Source: Saprospiraceae bacterium
GTDB lineage: Bacteria > Bacteroidota > Bacteroidia > Chitinophagales > Saprospiraceae
DNA length: 64,000 nucleotides
Direction: 5' to 3'
NCBI GenBank assembly: GCA_016715465.1
Contig: JADKAA010000029.1
Coordinates: 806,001-870,000 of the forward strand
Under the pieces are notes generated by a model that saw only the letters and a program-made list of their open reading frames with translations, was not told where the DNA came from and did not search any database. This document shows positions 1 to 9,205 of the stretch, one piece after another. Position numbers and translations under genes: made by a program. Within the stretch, counting starts at the first letter, position 1; every line of letters starts with the position of its first letter.

Positions 1-20
1 CAAACAGACTAAAATATTCC

Positions 21-2857
21 ATGGAGTACAACCATCGCGACATAGAAGCCAAGTGGAAAAAATACTGGGAGGATCAAAAAACCTACCAGACCCCCACCGA
101 GCCATCAAGACCAAAATATTATGTCCTGGATATGTTTCCTTACCCCTCAGGGTCGGGTTTACATGTAGGTCATCCGCTTGGCTATATTGCCTCGGACATC
201 ATCGCCAGGTCAAAACGACAGCAGGGTTTCAATGTGCTCCACCCGATGGGCTATGATGCTTTTGGTCTGCCTGCCGAGCAGTATGCCATCCAGACCGGCG
301 TACATCCTGCCGATTCCACGGAAACCAATATCCGTACTTATCGCTCTCAACTGGACAACATTGGCTTTAGTTACGACTGGGACCGGGAGGTAAAAACCTG
401 CGACCCATCTTATTATAAATGGACGCAGTGGATTTTTATCCAGTTGTATGACCATTACTACGATTACGATGTGGATAAAGCACAGCCATTGTCTGCGCTT
501 AGGGAAAAACTGGCTGCCTCTGGCAGTGCGGGTGTAAATGCAGCGCACAATCTGGATGCCGCGGTAACGGCTGCAGAATGGTTAAACATGTCGCCATACG
601 AACAAGATCAGGTCTTGATGAATTACAGATTGGCATACCGGAAGACGGGATACGTCAATTGGTGCGAAGCCCTGGGTACCGTATTGGCAAATGATGAAGT
701 CAAAGATGGTGTCTCTGAGCGCGGCGGACATCCGGTGGAACGAAGGGCCATGATGCAGTGGTTTCTGCGCATCACCGCCTATGCACACAGGTTGCTCGAA
801 GACATGAAAGACCTTCAATGGTCTGATGCTCTGAAAACGATGCAACAAAACTGGATTGGCAAATCGGAAGGCGCACAAATGTTTTTTAAAGTACAGCATG
901 CCGATGTACAAATTGAAATCTTTACTACCCGCCCCGATACCATATTTGGCGCCACCTTTATGGTGCTTGCACCGGAGCACGACCTGGTTTCTTCCCTCAC
1001 TACGGCTGCACAAAAAGCAAATGTAGATGCCTGTATCAATCTGGTTAAAAACAGGTCTGAAAGAGAAAGAATGGCAGAGGTCAAAGAGATGAATGGCGCA
1101 TTTACCGGTTCGTTTGCCATCAACCCTTTTACCCATGAAAACATACCCATCTGGATCGGTGACTATGTACTCAAAGATTATGGCACAGGAGCCATCATGG
1201 CGGTGCCCAGTGACGATGAGCGGGACCTCAGCTTTGCCCAAAAGTATGACTTGCCCGTAATAGATGTGGTAGATAAAAGCGATTACCCGGGCGCATCCCT
1301 GCATGATAAATTGGGAAAGATCATCAACTCAGATTTCCTGAATGGCATGGAAGTACCCGCCGCCATTGAGTTTATGTTTCAGAAAATTGAATCATCGGGT
1401 CTCGGCAGGCGACGCACCAATTTTAAGCTCAGGGATGCCAATTTTTCCAGGCAACGGTACTGGGGTGAACCCATTCCCATTCTATACGACAAAGATGGCG
1501 TTTCCCATGCCCTTGGACTCGAAGACTTACCCCTGGAATTGCCCCCTTTGGATGACTTCAAACCGATGTCAGACGGGCAATCGCCCCTGGCCAAGGCTGT
1601 GGACTGGGTCAAAGTTGACGGCTATACCCGGGAAACCGACACCATGCCCGGCTTTGCCGGATCGAGCTGGTATTTTTTGCGGTATATGGATGCCCACAAC
1701 GACCATAATTTTGCCTCAGCCGAAGCATTGAATTACTGGAAAGAAGTTGACTTTTATATTGGGGGCGCTGAACACGCAGTGGGCCACCTGATGTACTCGC
1801 GGTTCTGGCACAAATTTCTGTACGACAAAGGACTTGTGCCCACTGCTGAACCATTCAAAAAACTTGTCAACCAGGGTATGATCCAGGGCATCATAGAATC
1901 CCTCTATCTGCTGAAGTCAGGCGAAGGACAAGCGCATTTTTACAGTGAGGGTCTGGCAAAAACTATGACAGACAAGGAATTTGCCCTGATACCCGTCCAT
2001 ATTGATTTTGTAAAGGAGTATGGCAGCCCCAAAAGCCATCTGGATCTCAATGGCATCAGGCAATTTCTGGAATGGAGAGCAGATTACAAGGGCGCAACCT
2101 TTCATACCGAAACAGGCACTTTTGAGTCAACCGCATTGCCGGAAGACATAAAACTCTACACTAAGTCTGAGACGGGCAAAATGTCAAAAGATATTTCAAT
2201 GTGGTCAATCCCGACGACATGGTGGATAAATACGGTGCCGATTGTTTCCGCATGTATGAAATGTTTTTGGGACCGATTGAACAATCCAAGCCCTGGGACA
2301 CCAAAGGCATTGAGGGTGTATCCAAATTCATCAAAAAACTCTGGCAACTTGTCCACAAAAACGATGTCTTTATATTGAGCGAAGACAAAGCCACTGCGGA
2401 GGAGTTAAAAGTTTTACACACCGCCATCAAAAAAGTAACGGCAGACATTGAAACCCTGTCTCTCAATACATCGATTTCGGCTTTCATGGTGTTTGTCAAT
2501 GAACTAAAAAGACTGGAATGTAATAAAAGAGAGGTCATTGAAGGCCTGGTGGGTCTGTTGGCTCCATTTGCACCTTTCATCGCTGAGGAATTGTGGTCAA
2601 GGCTGGGTAAGACCGGATCTGTACATCACAGTTTATTTCCGGTATGTGATGAATCTCTTTTGGTAGAAGATACGGTCATTTATCCTATTTGCATCAATGG
2701 GAAGAAACGCGGTGAACTCAGCTTTCCCAGCAACGCTTCACCCGAAGAACTTCAGGGTGCAGCCCTAAAAAATGAAAACGTAGCCAAATGGCTGGAAGGC
2801 AGCGAACCAAAGAAGGTCATTGTGGTTCCGGGCCGTATGATCAATTTTGTCATTTAA
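21..2857 (+). CDS. leuS: Leucyl-tRNA synthetase (split by a one-base frameshift)
   Basis: Class I aminoacyl-tRNA synthetase that charges tRNA-Leu in the cytoplasm. The HIGH-type motif is visible as HVGH near residue 49, in the context YPSGSGLHVGHPLGY. A CP1 editing region follows (TTRPDTIFG), and then the catalytic KMSK motif at about 2175-2189. Directly after KMSK the frame breaks: the stretch continues as RYFNVVNPDDMVDKYGAD in the -1 frame, reaching the anticodon-binding and C-terminal domains and a stop at 2857. One extra A in the A4 run at 2186-2189 would give KMSKRYF and a 945-residue protein, the usual size for Bacteroidota. Unrepaired, the first frame ends at 2378 without the tRNA-binding domains. 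The gene is essential, so a consensus error or -1 slippage on the A run is more likely than true loss. It probably heads an operon with the next two genes. Confidence 0.95.
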
Positions 2858-2876
2858 CACTACAAATCAAAACTCA

Positions 2877-3782
2877 ATGAGTGCACAAAAACCCACCCTT
2901 CTCGTTTTGGCTGCCGGCATGGGCAGCCGGTATGGCAGCCTCAAACAAATGGATGCGTTCGGACCCAATGGCGAGTCGATCATAGATTATTCCATCTACG
3001 ATGCCATCAGGGCAGGTTTTGGCAAGGTGGTCTTTGTCGTCAGGGAATATTTCCTGGAAGACTTCAAAGAAATGTTTGACAAACGATTTGGCGATAAGAT
3101 CGAACTGTGTTACGTCACACAGGAATTGGAAAGGATTCCCGAAGGACTGGTTTACAACGCCGAAAGGCAAAAACCCTGGGGTACTGCCCATGCGGTCTAT
3201 GTAGCGCATGACATCATCCAGGAACCCTTTGCGGTAATCAATGCCGACGATTTTTATGGCCGGGAAGCTTACGAAGTGTTGGCACAGTTTCTTACCACCA
3301 ATGAAGGGCCCGACTATTGCGTGGTCTCTTATTATCTATCAAATACATTATCCGAACACGGATCTGTAAACCGCGGTGTGTGTACGGCGGATGGCGATGG
3401 AAACCTTATCCATGTAGTGGAATGTGTGAAAATAGCCCAGGATGCCAATGGCACCATAGCCTACCCCACTGAGGATGGTGCGGTAACTCTTGAACCGGAA
3501 ACGCTGGTTTCTATGAACATGTGGGGCTTTAAACCTTCCTACTTTGATCATGCAGAACGACAACTGACCAACTTCATCATTGAACTGGGTCACGAACTTA
3601 AATCAGAGTTTTACATTCCTACGGTGATCGACAAACTCATCAAGGATGGCGACCTCAAGGTGAAGGTGCTGAAAACAAACAGTTCCTGGTTTGGCGTCAC
3701 TTATCCCGAAGATAAAGCTGCAGTGCAAGCTCAATTGCACTCCCTGATCGCAAGCGGAGTCTATCCAACCCATATCTGGTAA
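2877..3782 (+). CDS. Sugar-phosphate nucleotidyltransferase family protein
   Basis: NTP-transferase fold enzyme of about 301 residues. The N-terminal signature LAAGMGSRYG followed by KQMDAFGPNGE is the nucleotide-binding loop and lysine of sugar nucleotidyltransferases (UTP- or dTTP-sugar type). NADDFYG near residue 110 is the metal-binding aspartate region. I chose the ATG at 2877 because the only longer start is a TTG at 2847 that overlaps the end of leuS and adds a low-complexity extension. The gene starts 19 bp after the leuS stop, so the two are probably cotranscribed. The sugar and nucleotide substrates cannot be read from the sequence. A role in making activated sugars for glycans is inference. 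Confidence 0.85.
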   Translation: MSAQKPTLLVLAAGMGSRYGSLKQMDAFGPNGESIIDYSIYDAIRAGFGKVVFVVREYFLEDFKEMFDKRFGDKIELCYVTQELERIPEGLVYNAERQKPWGTAHAVYVAHDIIQEPFAVINADDFYGREAYEVLAQFLTTNEGPDYCVVSYYLSNTLSEHGSVNRGVCTADGDGNLIHVVECVKIAQDANGTIAYPTEDGAVTLEPETLVSMNMWGFKPSYFDHAERQLTNFIIELGHELKSEFYIPTVIDKLIKDGDLKVKVLKTNSSWFGVTYPEDKAAVQAQLHSLIASGVYPTHIW

Positions 3783-3793
3783 CCTTTAAATCA

Positions 3794-4015
3794 ATGCAGG
3801 TTTATGGAAAATGGCTCATCCTTGGTGGACTCCTAATACTCATCACCAGTTTGATTCTGCATTTTGCAGGAAACAAGTTTTCCTGGCTCGGACACCTGCC
3901 CGGTGACATCCGTATAGAAAGAGATAATTTTAAATTTTACTTTCCCCTCACCACCATGCTGATCATCAGCCTGCTGGTCAATTTAACCATTCGTTTGATT
4001 AAATATTTACTTTAA
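3794..4015 (+). CDS. DUF2905 small membrane protein
   Basis: A 73-residue protein with two hydrophobic segments (about residues 7-25 and 53-71) flanking the family motif WLGHLPGDIRIER and FKFYFPLTT, the hallmark of DUF2905. It is predicted to sit in the inner membrane with both ends on one side. Its molecular function is unknown. It lies 11 bp behind the nucleotidyltransferase gene and so is probably the last gene of the leuS operon. Confidence 0.9.
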   Translation: MQVYGKWLILGGLLILITSLILHFAGNKFSWLGHLPGDIRIERDNFKFYFPLTTMLIISLLVNLTIRLIKYLL

Positions 4016-4104
4016 AATTTAGGTACTGCTTCTCCTCTTTACTGTATCTGTCCTATTGTTTTTTTCTAAATTCAACGTTACCCAACTGTGCTCTCTACAT
4101 GGGC

Positions 4105-5155
4105 CTAATATCTTAAGATGGCCGCCATACCATCATGCGCATGAAGAATGCCTTCTTCCATGATGTGGATTTCCCCTTTGTTTTCTAGCACCATTTCCAA
4201 AATTTCATCCACGTCATAATCGGTGTTTGCATAATCTTTTTCCACCAGCAATTTTCGGCATCGCGCATCTTTTACAGCTTGCCATATCTCGCGGACATCA
4301 TCCAGGCCTTTGCCATACCCTATACTTTCTTCAAATTCCTCTACCAGTTTATTATGGGTAAGATTGAGGTGTTCCATGAACACCGGAAAGACCAGATCAG
4401 CCAATTCCGATGCGTTTTTTTTTCGTGTGGTTGCCATGGATGACACCAGCCACTTGCTTGTTGTGTTGACTCACTTCTTCAAACATGGCCAACTCTTCCA
4501 CCGGTGCTACAACAAAAAGTGGCAGGTCCGCCGTAAGAAGACCATTCAGGTGTTTGTCCACAGACCTGAAATAATCCTGAATCCGTATGTCTTCGATGAT
4601 GGATTTATCTTTTTCAAATCCCTTCAGATTGTTCTGAGGGGAGAATGAAGAACCCCTGCCTGGTTTGGAATATTCGTGGGTATCTTCGTAATGATCGGGA
4701 AAATCATTGTTATGCACTTCTACAAGTTGATCCATTTTACCCTTAAGCAGTCTTACCTTTTTTTCACTGAGCAGCAACACCGCATATTCAGCTTCCAGAG
4801 AAGTGAGGTAAGCCACTTCATTGATCTCAAAACTATCTCCAATGACGATTTTTTCTTCCACGTTGACAGGAAAACTGATCAACTCGGCTATAGAAGGCGA
4901 AACAAAAATTCCAATGCCCTTTTTGTTGTGGAGGAAGTCAATTTGGCCTACCAGGGTATCCAATTTGGCAACTAGTGGTTTATAAATTTCTCCATCGGTG
5001 TACAGTTCGAGCTTTTCCTTTGCCCTCTTTACGGTATTTTTAATCTCAATTTTATCATTCCTGCGCTCCCTGGACATATCGTGTGTAGGCATAATGATGG
5101 AAATACATATTTCCCCTTTTGCAGCCAGCATGCGCTTTAAAATATCTTTAGTCAT
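4105..5155 (-). CDS. baeRF-type (eRF1-domain) protein, split by a one-base frameshift
   Basis: Resembles the bacterial archaeo-eukaryotic release factor families (baeRF, probably family 3): an N-terminal half with ISIIMPTHDM, a middle eRF1-like domain with FVVAPVEELAMF, and a C-terminal part with GEIHIMEEGILHAHDGMAAILRY. The proposed role of the family is ribosome-associated quality control or hibernation, but none is proven. The reading frame breaks in a run of nine T (4415-4423, nine A on the coding strand): upstream reads AGVIHGNHTKK and downstream continues NASELADLVFPVFMEHL in another frame. Eight A would join them into 349 residues, the usual family length. A run of nine A is also a classic transcript-slippage site, so a mixture of products is possible, but a length error is simpler. 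Confidence 0.75.
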
Positions 5156-5377
5156 GATGTATAGGTTTTTAATGGTGAATGAGAAAGACGGCTTAAATCC
5201 CCTTTTCCCGAATACCTTTAAATTGTTACTATATTTTCAGAAATGAAATGACTTTCACCCAGGGCAAACGGTGATTTGGGTCACACGACGTCTGAATATC
5301 AATTCATAGATTATCAATGATTTATAAAAAAACAGGGGCTCAAATTTGATAAAACGGAGAGATAACCAAAAAAATAA

Positions 5378-5385
5378 TATATTTG
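5378..5385 (+). promoter_or_regulatory. Bacteroidota -7 box before tRNA-Arg(CCT)
   Basis: TATATTTG matches the TAnnTTTG -7 element of Bacteroidota sigma-ABfr promoters and ends 33 bp before the tRNA. A TTTG lies upstream at 5345-5348, but the 29-bp gap is longer than the normal 19-21, so the -33 element is uncertain. Confidence 0.5.
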
Positions 5386-5418
5386 CAGCTCAAAAAGCGG
5401 ATATTAACTGCTTTGATA

Positions 5419-5490
5419 GACCTCGTAGTTCAAGGGATAGAATAGAAGTTTCCTAAACTTTTGATCCAGGTTCGAGTCCTGGCGAGGTCA
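5419..5490 (+). tRNA. tRNA-Arg (anticodon CCT)
   Basis: Complete cloverleaf. The acceptor stem GACCTCG pairs with CGAGGTC at 5483-5489 and is followed by discriminator A. The T arm contains the GGTTCGAGTCC-type loop. The anticodon loop TTCCTAA sits on a five-pair stem (one G-T) and reads CCT, decoding AGG. CCA is not encoded. Confidence 0.93.
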
Positions 5491-5518
5491 CTTTACTTCA
5501 CCCTTCATTCTCCACACC

Positions 5519-5797
5519 ATGGCAGCCAAAGATTTTTTATCCAATCTGTTTCAGAAGATCTTAGCCGTATTGTTCCGCAACCTCAAAAAAAACATGGCGG
5601 GTCCCACTCACGTGCAACATGTCGTACCCTACGAAGGCGTGTGGGCCATCCGGGCTGAAGGCAGCGAAAAAGTTACCCAGGTATTCGACACCCAGGAAGA
5701 AGCGGTTGAACGAGCCAAGGACATCGCCTGGAATTACCGGTCCGCCGTGGTTATTCACCGGAAAGATGGGTCGATCAGGGATCGGGTTAGTTATTGA
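5519..5797 (+). CDS. DUF2188 domain protein
   Basis: A 92-residue protein. Residues about 32-92 match DUF2188: HVVPYEGVWAIRAEG, then the FDTQEEAVERAKDIAWN helix, VVIHRKDG and the ending IRDRVSY. Family members are small soluble proteins of unknown role. The ATG at 5519 adds 25 residues that form an amphipathic helix (DFLSNLFQKILAVLF). The ATG at 5594 (MAGPTHVQ) would give a more typical family length, so the start is not settled. It follows tRNA-Arg(CCT) by 28 bp and may be read through from the tRNA promoter. Confidence 0.85.
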   Translation: MAAKDFLSNLFQKILAVLFRNLKKNMAGPTHVQHVVPYEGVWAIRAEGSEKVTQVFDTQEEAVERAKDIAWNYRSAVVIHRKDGSIRDRVSY

Positions 5798-6031
5798 TTG
5801 GGTGATCTGGTGAGGGAATCGGGAAAATCGGGAAAATCGGGAAAATCGGGGAAATCGGGGAAATCGCGAAATCGAGGAATTGGTGATCTGGTGATCTGGT
5901 TATCTGATTCTTTGGTGATCTGGTGATCTGGTGAGGGAATCGGGAAAATCGGGGAAATCGGGGAAATCGTGAAAATCGCGAAACTGGTGATCTGGTGATC
6001 TGGTGATCTGTCTCGTTGTCTCGTTGTCTCG
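5798..6031 (+). repeat. GAATCGG/GTGATCTG short tandem-repeat patch
   Basis: Low-complexity intergenic DNA made of two mixed units: runs of GGGAAAATCGG/GGGGAAATCGG and runs of GGTGATCT. The order (GGTGATCT)n - GAGGGAATCGG - (GGAAAATCG)n occurs twice, at about 5800-5880 and 5915-5990, and the patch ends in three TCTCGTTG units near 6010-6031. There is no convincing gene. The GAATCGG core recurs in the patches at 31977-32090 and, reversed, 62590-62873. Confidence 0.85.
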
Positions 6032-6147
6032 TCCTAAAAAAAGTTGACACATTTTAGTGAATAATCCTGCTGCAGGTTTACATTTTTTCTTTAATCCTGA
6101 TACCACTTGACATTTTCTTTTGATCTTTAATCCAGCCAGCAGATAAG

Positions 6148-6276
6148 TTGGATAACAAATTAAATTCAATTTCATTAGATTCTCAAACCTGGTTTCAGGA
6201 TGATTATAATTTTGAAATGTATTATGATGTAGATTGTGATATGGTTGAAATTCATTTCAAAATATCAAAAAAATAA
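6148..6276 (+). CDS. Possible small ORF or gene remnant
   Basis: In-frame stretch of 42 codons from a TTG at 6148 to a TAA at 6276, with protein-like composition (WFQDDYNFEMYYDVDCDMVEI) and an AT-rich base content unlike the repeat patch before it. There is no ATG at the start. The frame is open back to a TGA about 30 bp upstream. It could be the tail of a decayed gene rather than an expressed peptide. Nothing recognisable. The DNA between it and the RAYT gene is AT-rich and featureless. Confidence 0.25.
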   Translation: MDNKLNSISLDSQTWFQDDYNFEMYYDVDCDMVEIHFKISKK

Positions 6277-6340
6277 TTTTCAAGATAAATCGTCGTTATT
6301 ATAACTACGTCATTTTACAAATTATTTTTTACCCATAGCT

Positions 6341-7039
6341 ATGAAACAATACAACCCGCAAATTCATCATCGCAGGTCTATGCGTTTGAAAGATTATGAT
6401 TACAGCAGTCCAGGTTATTATTTTATTACCATTTGTTGCCAAAACAAGCGTCATGTTTTTGGAAAAATTGAAAATGGTTGTATGATTTTGAATGAATTCG
6501 GGAAGATCGCAGATGAAGAATGGAAAAAATTACCCGAACGGTTTCCCAATATGAATTTGGATGTGTTTCAAATTATGCCCGACCACATGCATGCGATTAT
6601 TGCATTGGGGACAACCGCAAGGGGGGCAACCCTTGCGGTTGCCCCCCTTGCGGTTGCACCCGAACCGGATACCATTGAAACGGAGGCCACAAATATTACA
6701 ATTTCCCCGGACCCGGTAAATTCACAAAATGAAAACATGGATGTTTCAAATATATTAAATGATAATTTTGGCCGTAAGGCAGGGACAAGCCCTGCGGCTG
6801 CGAGTATTTCCGACATTGTGGGTGCGTATAAATCATTGGTGGCAAACCACATTTTGAAAATTTATAAAATGAAAAACGAACCCATGGACAAATTGTGGCA
6901 ACGAAATTATTACGATCGCATCATTCGCAACAGACATGCCTACCATCGGATATCTCAATACATCATTAAAAACCCGGAAAAATGGGTATTGAATAAAAAC
7001 ATTGCAATCTGTCAAGAAAAAAATACAGATAAAAAATAA
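6341..7039 (+). CDS. REP-associated tyrosine transposase (RAYT, Y1_Tnp family)
   Basis: A 232-residue IS200-like HUH nuclease: metal-binding HMH at residues 82-84 (in IMPDHMHAII) and the catalytic tyrosine region NYYDRII at 190-191, with the N-terminal YYFITICCQNK strand typical of the family. RAYTs are single-copy, non-self-mobilising transposases thought to process REP palindromes. Between the HUH and tyrosine parts lies an insert, residues about 91-155, partly encoded by a long perfect inverted repeat (6612-6656) and a second short one (6779-6795). It ends abutting the lycopene cyclase gene, which runs the other way. No IS-type terminal repeats are seen. Confidence 0.9.
   Translation: MKQYNPQIHHRRSMRLKDYDYSSPGYYFITICCQNKRHVFGKIENGCMILNEFGKIADEEWKKLPERFPNMNLDVFQIMPDHMHAIIALGTTARGATLAVAPLAVAPEPDTIETEATNITISPDPVNSQNENMDVSNILNDNFGRKAGTSPAAASISDIVGAYKSLVANHILKIYKMKNEPMDKLWQRNYYDRIIRNRHAYHRISQYIIKNPEKWVLNKNIAICQEKNTDKK
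6612..6656 (+). repeat. Perfect 18-bp inverted repeat inside the RAYT gene
   Basis: The left arm 6612-6629 (CAACCGCAAGGGGGGCAA) and right arm 6639-6656 are exact reverse complements with a 9-base loop, CCCTTGCGG. The loop itself repeats part of the arm, so the unit CCCTTGCGGTTG occurs twice on the plus strand. It stays in frame and encodes an Ala/Val/Pro-rich stretch. Confidence 0.95.
6779..6795 (+). repeat. Second short palindrome in the RAYT gene
   Basis: GCAGGG-ACAAG-CCCTGC, a perfect 6-bp stem with a 5-base loop, also in frame (encoding AGTSPA), about 120 bp after the large palindrome. It could be a second, more decayed REP-type unit. Confidence 0.6.
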
Positions 7040-8183
7040 CTACCTCAACAAACTCTCCACCATACTCCACGCAAACAGGTGTTTGGGGCTGCCGGCCATC
7101 AAAACCACTTCTTCTCTGAGGCTGGTCTCTTCGTTGAGGAAATCAAAGACGCGGGAGGCGGGGTTTCGCTGAAACAGGGTTTCAAAAAAATCGGCGCCGC
7201 GGTACCTTTTTTTATCCAGGACCTGAAGCAAAGTGGCATCGTACAATTTATGCCTGTACTTAAACACATCTGCCGCACGACCCGGGTGGCGACCCTGTAA
7301 AATACAAGTCGCTATGGCATCGCTGTGTAGCTGAATGCGGTCGAAGGCGTAACCCGATGAAGCTTTGACCGCTCCTCCCGCCGTACCGATATAAGTAAGC
7401 AACGCCGTGTTGTTTTTTTCAAAGGGATAGGAAGTCATGGGTATGATGCCGAACTCGGTCTCCTTTACGGTGTATTGGTCTAGTCCCATCTGCTCCCGGA
7501 TGTATTGCTGCACCACCCGGTCATAGTCTTGCTGCGACCACAAGGTAGTGGAAAAAACAGCCAGCTCCACCAAAGCCCGGGTGGGTGAATGGGGTAAGAC
7601 GTACATGAACCTCACCTCATCGCCCTGGTCGATGCTGAAGTCCATAAAAGTACAGGCCGTATCGTCAAATCGGGGCTCCGGGGTGTCAATGACCCAGCCC
7701 TTAAAATGCTGGTCGGTGTACACGTATTTTTTTTTGTCTATCTCTGCCTGGAATACGGATGAAAAAACGTGTTTGGCAAAAAAGGAACCCTGGTCGGTGA
7801 CCACCTCTACCCTGCAGTCCACTTCCTGGTGCCGAAGATAGCTCGCCTGTTGAAAATGTACGTGATTGCTTTCTTTGATGCGCCGGTGGATGTGCTCGAA
7901 AAGGCCCGGACAATAGCATGCGGTAATCATATGGCTGAGGATCAAGCCTCCTCTTTTTGCCCGTGGGCCCGACGAAATCCAATGCCTTCCATCGCTTTTT
8001 GGTCAAAAAATCATAGCGGTCTGCCCTTTTGTGCCAGCTGCACCAGGTGCGGTCATTGCCGGTTTTTATTTCCTTATCAATGACCAGGATGTTATATCCG
8101 GAAAACGCAGGGTCACAAAGCCGGTCGGCAAGGCTTAGACCTGCAGCCCCAGCACCCAGAATGACATAGTCATAGATCTTCAT
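7040..8183 (-). CDS. crtY: Lycopene cyclase (CrtY type), split by a one-base frameshift
   Basis: FAD/NAD-dependent enzyme that closes the ends of lycopene to beta-ionone rings in carotenoid synthesis. The N-terminus has the dinucleotide-binding motif YVILGAGAAGLSLA followed by DRTWCSWH. The C-terminal part has IPMTSYPFEKNN and IGTAGGAVKASSGYAF, both typical of bacterial lycopene cyclases. The frame changes near 7893-7905: the first frame reads PYDYRMLLSGPF and the protein continues as EHIHRRIKESNH in the other. One surplus base in the GGGCCTTTT stretch explains this, and without it the protein is 380 residues, normal for the family. No other carotenoid gene is in the window, so the precursor pathway must be elsewhere. 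Confidence 0.85.
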
Positions 8184-8230
8184 ACGTATTAAATAAAGTT
8201 GATCGAAGATAGTTTAGCCGGCTGTACAAA

Positions 8231-9088
8231 TCAATACAGCTCGCTTTCCATTTTGTACAGATACTTATTTACAATGACCATGGTCGATGTTATGGTAATG
8301 ACCAGGGAAATGATAAAAATAATGGCCAGGGAAATACCGACAAAATACCACTTGAGGATATCCTTCATTTCAGGAAGCTGATAATACATCCAAGCGGTGG
8401 ACAAGAGCAAAACGACCGCTGAGATGGCAAATGATTTCAACGCAATGTTTCCGGCAATTTTTAGGTAAGGTTGTCTGATGAAACCATCCCTGGCGCCGAT
8501 GATTTCCATGGTTTTGATCTCCCATCGGTCCGCATACAGGGAGAGGTTTATGGTATTGTAAATGATGACCACGGCGAGAAAGACAAAGACCAGGGACAAC
8601 ATGAGTACCACATAGGAAACCTTACGCAGGTTGGACTTGATGTTCTCCACCACCACATTTTCAAAAAAAACGTCAAAAACCTCAGGCCTCTTTTTCAGTT
8701 CCACCTTCAGTTTTCCCAGATTTTCTTCGGTGTAATGTGCTGCCTTTACATTAAAAGATACGATGTCTTTAAATGGACTGCCCACCTGGCGCAGATTTTC
8801 ACTGATGTCGAGGCCAAGGACCTTGTCTGCTTCATTCTTTGGAATAAACCGCACAGAACCAGGCACCACTTTCGAGTTGCTCTCAATCATGGCCATAAGG
8901 TTCTTTGCACTGCTCCGGCTCGCTTCATCGTCATTTAACTCAATGAGGATGTTGATCTTTTCCTTCACCAGGTTGGTAATGCCATTGGTGTGCAAGTAGA
9001 GCATGGAAAAAAAACCAATCAGGACCAATACAATGGTATTGGACAAAATGGCATAAATGACGGATGATTTTCCTGCGCTTGCTCTCAT
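8231..9088 (-). CDS. ftsX: Cell division protein FtsX
   Basis: Inner-membrane permease-like partner of FtsE at the septum. It couples ATP hydrolysis to activation of cell-wall hydrolases. About 285 residues: TM1 near residues 10-30, a periplasmic domain (IELNDDEASRS to VVVENIKSNL), then three more TM segments, with the FtsX-family motif NTINLSLYADRWEIKTMEIIGA after TM2. I chose the ATG at 9088 (MRASAGKSS). A TTG at 9100 would lengthen it by four residues but overlaps the predicted promoter. ftsE is not adjacent, as is common in Bacteroidota. The DUF4837 or lytic genes nearby are not linked in an operon. Confidence 0.92.
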   Translation of the reverse strand: MRASAGKSSVIYAILSNTIVLVLIGFFSMLYLHTNGITNLVKEKINILIELNDDEASRSSAKNLMAMIESNSKVVPGSVRFIPKNEADKVLGLDISENLRQVGSPFKDIVSFNVKAAHYTEENLGKLKVELKKRPEVFDVFFENVVVENIKSNLRKVSYVVLMLSLVFVFLAVVIIYNTINLSLYADRWEIKTMEIIGARDGFIRQPYLKIAGNIALKSFAISAVVLLLSTAWMYYQLPEMKDILKWYFVGISLAIIFIISLVITITSTMVIVNKYLYKMESELY

Positions 9089-9097
9089 TAGTGGTTG

Positions 9098-9105
9098 CAA
9101 AGATA
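9098..9105 (-). promoter_or_regulatory. -7 box of ftsX
   Basis: On the minus strand this reads TATCTTTG, a match to TAnnTTTG. It ends only 9 bases before the ftsX ATG, which predicts an almost leaderless transcript and argues against the TTG start at 9100. Confidence 0.5.
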
Positions 9106-9156
9106 AAAACTAAATCGATGAAAAGGAAGATGATTTGATGTGTATGGAACCGGACA

Positions 9157-9187
9157 TTGCGGGTATATGTTTATTACTCTATATTTG
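9157..9187 (+). promoter_or_regulatory. Bacteroidota promoter for the 9206 gene
   Basis: TTG at 9157-9159, a 20-base spacer, then TATATTTG at 9180-9187 (TAnnTTTG). The start codon is 18 bases further on. The spacing fits the consensus. Confidence 0.6.
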
Positions 9188-9205
9188 TGAAAATTAACAT
9201 CCTAC

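Noticed and set aside
582..1304. Long minus-strand frame across leuS
   Set aside because: It overlaps a well-supported gene fully. No family match is recognised and the composition fits a codon shadow.
21..2378. Two separate leuS-like genes or a pseudogene
   Set aside because: The second frame picks up directly after KMSK with no gap or overlap of domains, and the summed length is that of a normal enzyme, so one gene with a single-base defect is simpler.
5798..6031. Possible CRISPR array
   Set aside because: The repeat units are 6-10 bases, without unique spacers of constant length, and no cas gene is present.
6612..6656. Transcription terminator
   Set aside because: No T run follows the palindrome, and it lies within a coding frame.
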